This document shows, piece by piece, positions 62,190 to 64,000 of a stretch of 64,000 nucleotides of DNA (the stretch's first letter is position 1; the number at the start of each line of letters is the position of its first letter). The position numbers and the translations under genes were made by a program. The stretch is taken from contig CM042142.1 of NCBI GenBank assembly GCA_023376005.1, positions 55,125,729 through 55,189,728 of the forward strand, in the 5' to 3' direction. The notes beneath the pieces are model-generated. The model was given only the letters and a program-made list of their open reading frames with translations. It did no database searches and was not told the DNA's origin. Source of the stretch: Doryteuthis pealeii. Its lineage: Eukaryota > Mollusca > Cephalopoda > Myopsida > Loliginidae.

Positions 62190-62375
62190 GGAAGAAAAAA
62201 CTCTAAACTTGCTTCATTACAATAATTTATTTCAATCGTATTAATACAGGTAATCACAAGAACATGACTCTTACTCTGGTAAGAGTCATGTTCTTGTGAT
62301 TACCTGAAGATGCCGTATTAATACGGTTGAAATAAATTATTGTAATGAAGCAAGTTTAGAGTTTTTTCTTCATTT
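62190..62375. mobile_element. ~180-bp near-perfect palindrome
   Basis: GAAAAAACTCTAAACTTGCT ... AATAAATTTATTTCAATCG-type left arm (62194-62250) is inverted at 62311-62368. An inner pair AGGTAATCACAAGAACATGA and CTTAC (62250-62274) is inverted at 62279-62303 around TCTG. A short asymmetric insert (GAAGATGC) breaks symmetry and creates CTGAAGATGCCGTATTAATA-CGGTTGAAA, a hammerhead-like string. Bounded by TA sequence. Confidence 0.85.
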
Positions 62376-62499
62376 ACTATATATCTTGCTCTGTCCTTCT
62401 ACTCACTGGTATTAGGCACATTGAGCTCTCCTTATGCTCTACCTGCATCAGCTTGGTTAAACTACACATGGAAAGACCCCAACTATGGAAAGAAACTAT

Positions 62500-62530
62500 A
62501 TATATATATATAATATATATATATATATAT
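62500..62530. repeat. (TA)n tract
   Basis: Imperfect TA tract; 62531-62671 to the next TA tract holds AT-rich unassigned DNA. Confidence 0.9.
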
Positions 62531-62671
62531 AAGAATTAATGCAAAAATGAACCAACAAATATAATAAAAAATAAATGGAATGAATAGAATAATTGAAAAA
62601 GATATTTTCCGGGGGACCTCTTCCAAATGGAAAAAAATAAAAATAATAATAATAACTTTTGAGAGAGGTCA

Positions 62672-62699
62672 TTATATATATATATATATATATATATAA
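62672..62699. repeat. (TA)n tract at the 3' end of ribozyme SINE 3
   Basis: About 13 TA units. Confidence 0.95.
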
Positions 62700-62950
62700 T
62701 AAGTAATCCACAGACATGTGTTTCGAAGTATCACTTCTCATCAGTGTGGTTATACATTAACAGCTACCCCTGGCCGGGTTTGAGACCCAAATGAACTTCC
62801 GTTCGCCAATCCTCTTACCTGTGTGGCCATAGGTAGCTGTCAAATATAGGAGAATATTTAATCGCTACATTTCTAAGTGGAAATGAATTCACTAGAGGCC
62901 TCAAACATTTGTAAACAAAGCGAGGTTTAGCTACACGCCAGAACGGTGAA
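62700..62950 (-). mobile_element. Ribozyme SINE (SINE-HH type), copy 3
   Basis: On the minus strand: leader 62950-62840 (GCAGATTCACCGTTCTGGCG, GTAGCTAAACCTCG, GATTAAATATTCTCC), tRNA-like head 62835-62765 (CCTATGGCCACACAGGTAAG as class II-type A box, TTTGGGTCTCAAACCCGG as B box with T-arm pairing), hammerhead at 62749-62708, then GATTACTTA and (TA)n. Leader sequence differs from copies 1 and 2, so it is a related but separate family with the same architecture. Confidence 0.8.
62708..62749 (-). ncRNA. Hammerhead ribozyme motif 3 (best preserved)
   Basis: Minus strand: stem I 5' side CCACA, core CTGATGA, stem II GAAGT-GAT-ACTTC (5 perfect pairs), GAAA, stem III ACA-CA-TGT (including the last A of GAAA), cleavage base C of GTC, stem I 3' side TGTGG (5 perfect pairs with CCACA). 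All invariant bases are present. The very short stem III is like that of hammerheads described in Penelope-like elements, some of which act as dimers. Confidence 0.9.
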
Positions 62951-62963
62951 TCTGCAATTAAAT

Positions 62964-62967
<4 letters not shown>

Positions 62968-63004
<37 letters not shown>
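62968..63004. repeat. (TA)n microsatellite
   Basis: About 18 TA units between two hammerhead-bearing elements. Confidence 0.95.
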
Positions 63005-63009
<5 letters not shown>

Positions 63010-63030
63010 TGCTGATATTATGATTTCACA

Positions 63031-63072
63031 CTCATAACTTCAAGTTTCTTGGTAGTCCAATCATCAGATGAG
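63031..63072 (-). ncRNA. Hammerhead ribozyme motif 4
   Basis: Minus strand: stem I CTCAT with ATGAG (5 perfect pairs), core CTGATGA, stem II TTGG-ACTA-CCAA (4 perfect pairs), GAAA, stem III ACTT/AAGT around a single G (in practice 3 pairs), cleavage base T (GTT, permitted by the NUH rule). About 25 bases beyond the 3' side is the (TA)n tract at 62968-63004. No clear tRNA-like head was found upstream (63080-63300). Confidence 0.85.
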
Positions 63073-63079
63073 AAGTGGT

Positions 63080-63540
63080 TGAGATGTCAAAAACCAGTCG
63101 TGAAATGGTAAAAATCAAATTGTTTAGCGTTTATATGCAGCGTTTTTCACGCGATGGGAAATGCAAAGCTAAAAATTGTTTTTTTAAACTGTGGCTTGTT
63201 TAACGTTTATGTGACGTGGATTGTATTCACGTGATGTAATGTCATGACGTTAAATTTGTATTTAAAAAACATTATAATCAAACAAACTTGCATTGGTGTT
63301 AATGCACGTGGTGTTCAGATGAATTTTTTTTTTTTTTTTTTTTTAAATAAATAAATAAATAAATAAATAAAAAAAAATTTAAAAAAAATTTAAAAAAAGG
63401 AGAGCGAAAATTCAGGGATCAATTAGGGTCAGGTGGTAAGTGACACAGTAAAAATTTGTTTAAATGCCTACATTTCGAAACGAGTTCACTTCTCTTATTT
63501 AATAAGTTATTGCTTGCATTACATTACATTTACATTTGGG
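63080..63540. other. Unassigned DNA, probably upstream part of the motif-4 element
   Basis: Contains TTTTCACGCG, two related TTTAGCGTTTATATGCAGCG / TTTAACGTTTATGTGACGTG segments, GTCATGACGT palindrome, poly(T) at 63328-63344 and an (AAAT)n tract. Confidence 0.35.
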
Positions 63541-63549
63541 CACAAATAT

Positions 63550-63550
63550 A

Positions 63551-63599
<49 letters not shown>
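63550..63599. repeat. (TA)n microsatellite
   Basis: About 22 TA units after an imperfect start. Confidence 0.95.
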
Positions 63600-63602
<3 letters not shown>

Positions 63603-64000
63603 GATGTTGGCAAGTAAGTTGTGACCCTTGCACTTTTTTAATATAAGATTATGATGCAGATGGCATTTAAGTGAGATGAAATCATCAGACATGTTATAAA
63701 GAGAGATGTCAATTTAAAAAAAATATCTCTAGATAAAACAATAGCAAGATTATAATTTAGACCTGGTTGGATCTCATGTAAAACACTCATCCATTAAATG
63801 CTGTATCTTTTGAACTTCACAGATGACACCTTATTACCACACATTTACCAGAATCTTCAAATCCCTATTAAAAGAAATACAATAATTTTACATCCCTTTA
63901 TTAAATCATATTGCTGTGGGCATCCATGGAAAAGAAGAGATAAGTGATTTCTGAGTTTCTAAGAGAACCAGATAATGAAGAGAATGGGAAATACTCCAAT
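63600..64000. other. Unassigned DNA
   Basis: Nothing recognised up to the end of the window. Confidence 0.4.

Overview
This window looks like intergenic or intronic DNA from a repeat-rich animal genome. I found no intact host gene, no convincing host exon, and no functional tRNA or rRNA gene. A lophotrochozoan, most likely a mollusc and possibly a cephalopod, fits best: there are several tRNA-derived SINE families, long (TA)n and (CA)n microsatellites, an RTE-like LINE, mariner relics, Helitrons and hammerhead-ribozyme retroposons. The species assignment is inference from element style, not a sequence match.

Nearly everything recognisable is a mobile element or a tandem repeat. I use working names. 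SINE-A is tRNA-derived with clear A and B boxes and a TTAC-repeat tail, in about 18 copies or pieces. SINE-B is tRNA-derived with a GTGTAATGGTT head and a GTTCAAATCC B box, in about 15 pieces. SINE-C is a second GTGTAATGGTTAGCA-headed family. RP-1 is an abundant retroposon that ends in a stem-loop and a CCAA/CAAA tail, is variably 5' truncated, and has one copy with a perfect 12-bp target duplication. HEL is a non-autonomous Helitron family in four copies. There are also solo LTRs, several inverted-repeat (MITE-like) DNA elements, two degraded mariner transposases, and endonuclease and reverse-transcriptase pieces of a LINE.

The most notable content is a set of four compact hammerhead-ribozyme motifs (4.62, 16.90, 62.71 and 63.03 kb). 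All conserved core bases are present and all three stems can form. Three of them sit directly downstream of a tRNA-like Pol III head and directly upstream of a (TA)n tract, which defines a SINE-like element with a ribozyme at its 3' end. Several other foldback elements, also anchored at (TA)n tracts, carry a degenerate CTGAWGATG...GAAA version of the same core.

Layout: 0-5 kb has RP-1, an inverted-repeat element, a TTAA-flanked MITE, a Helitron, a hAT-like element and ribozyme SINE 1. 5.4-6.1 kb is a cryptic TA/CA microsatellite. 7-10.6 kb has RP-1, a foldback repeat, a CAGTG-ended element, a solo LTR and a mariner-type MITE. 13.7-17.4 kb has SINEs, a mariner relic split by an inverted SINE pair, and ribozyme SINE 2. 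18-25 kb has RP-1, a 70-bp tandem array, a solo LTR, an RT relic and an LTR-like repeat. 26-32.4 kb has two Helitrons, an endonuclease relic and GC-richer tRNA-like DNA. 33.9-38.1 kb has (TA)n-anchored foldbacks. 39-48.5 kb has SINEs, nested insertions (Helitron, then SINE, then LTR), and a diverged inverted copy that preserves two empty sites. 49-55.3 kb has AT-rich and SINE DNA, an LTR-like repeat and tandem repeats. 57.4-59.0 kb is a 1.55-kb purine minisatellite. 59.3-59.9 kb is a solo LTR with ETS-like repeats. 62-63.1 kb is a (TA)n-anchored cluster with two hammerheads.
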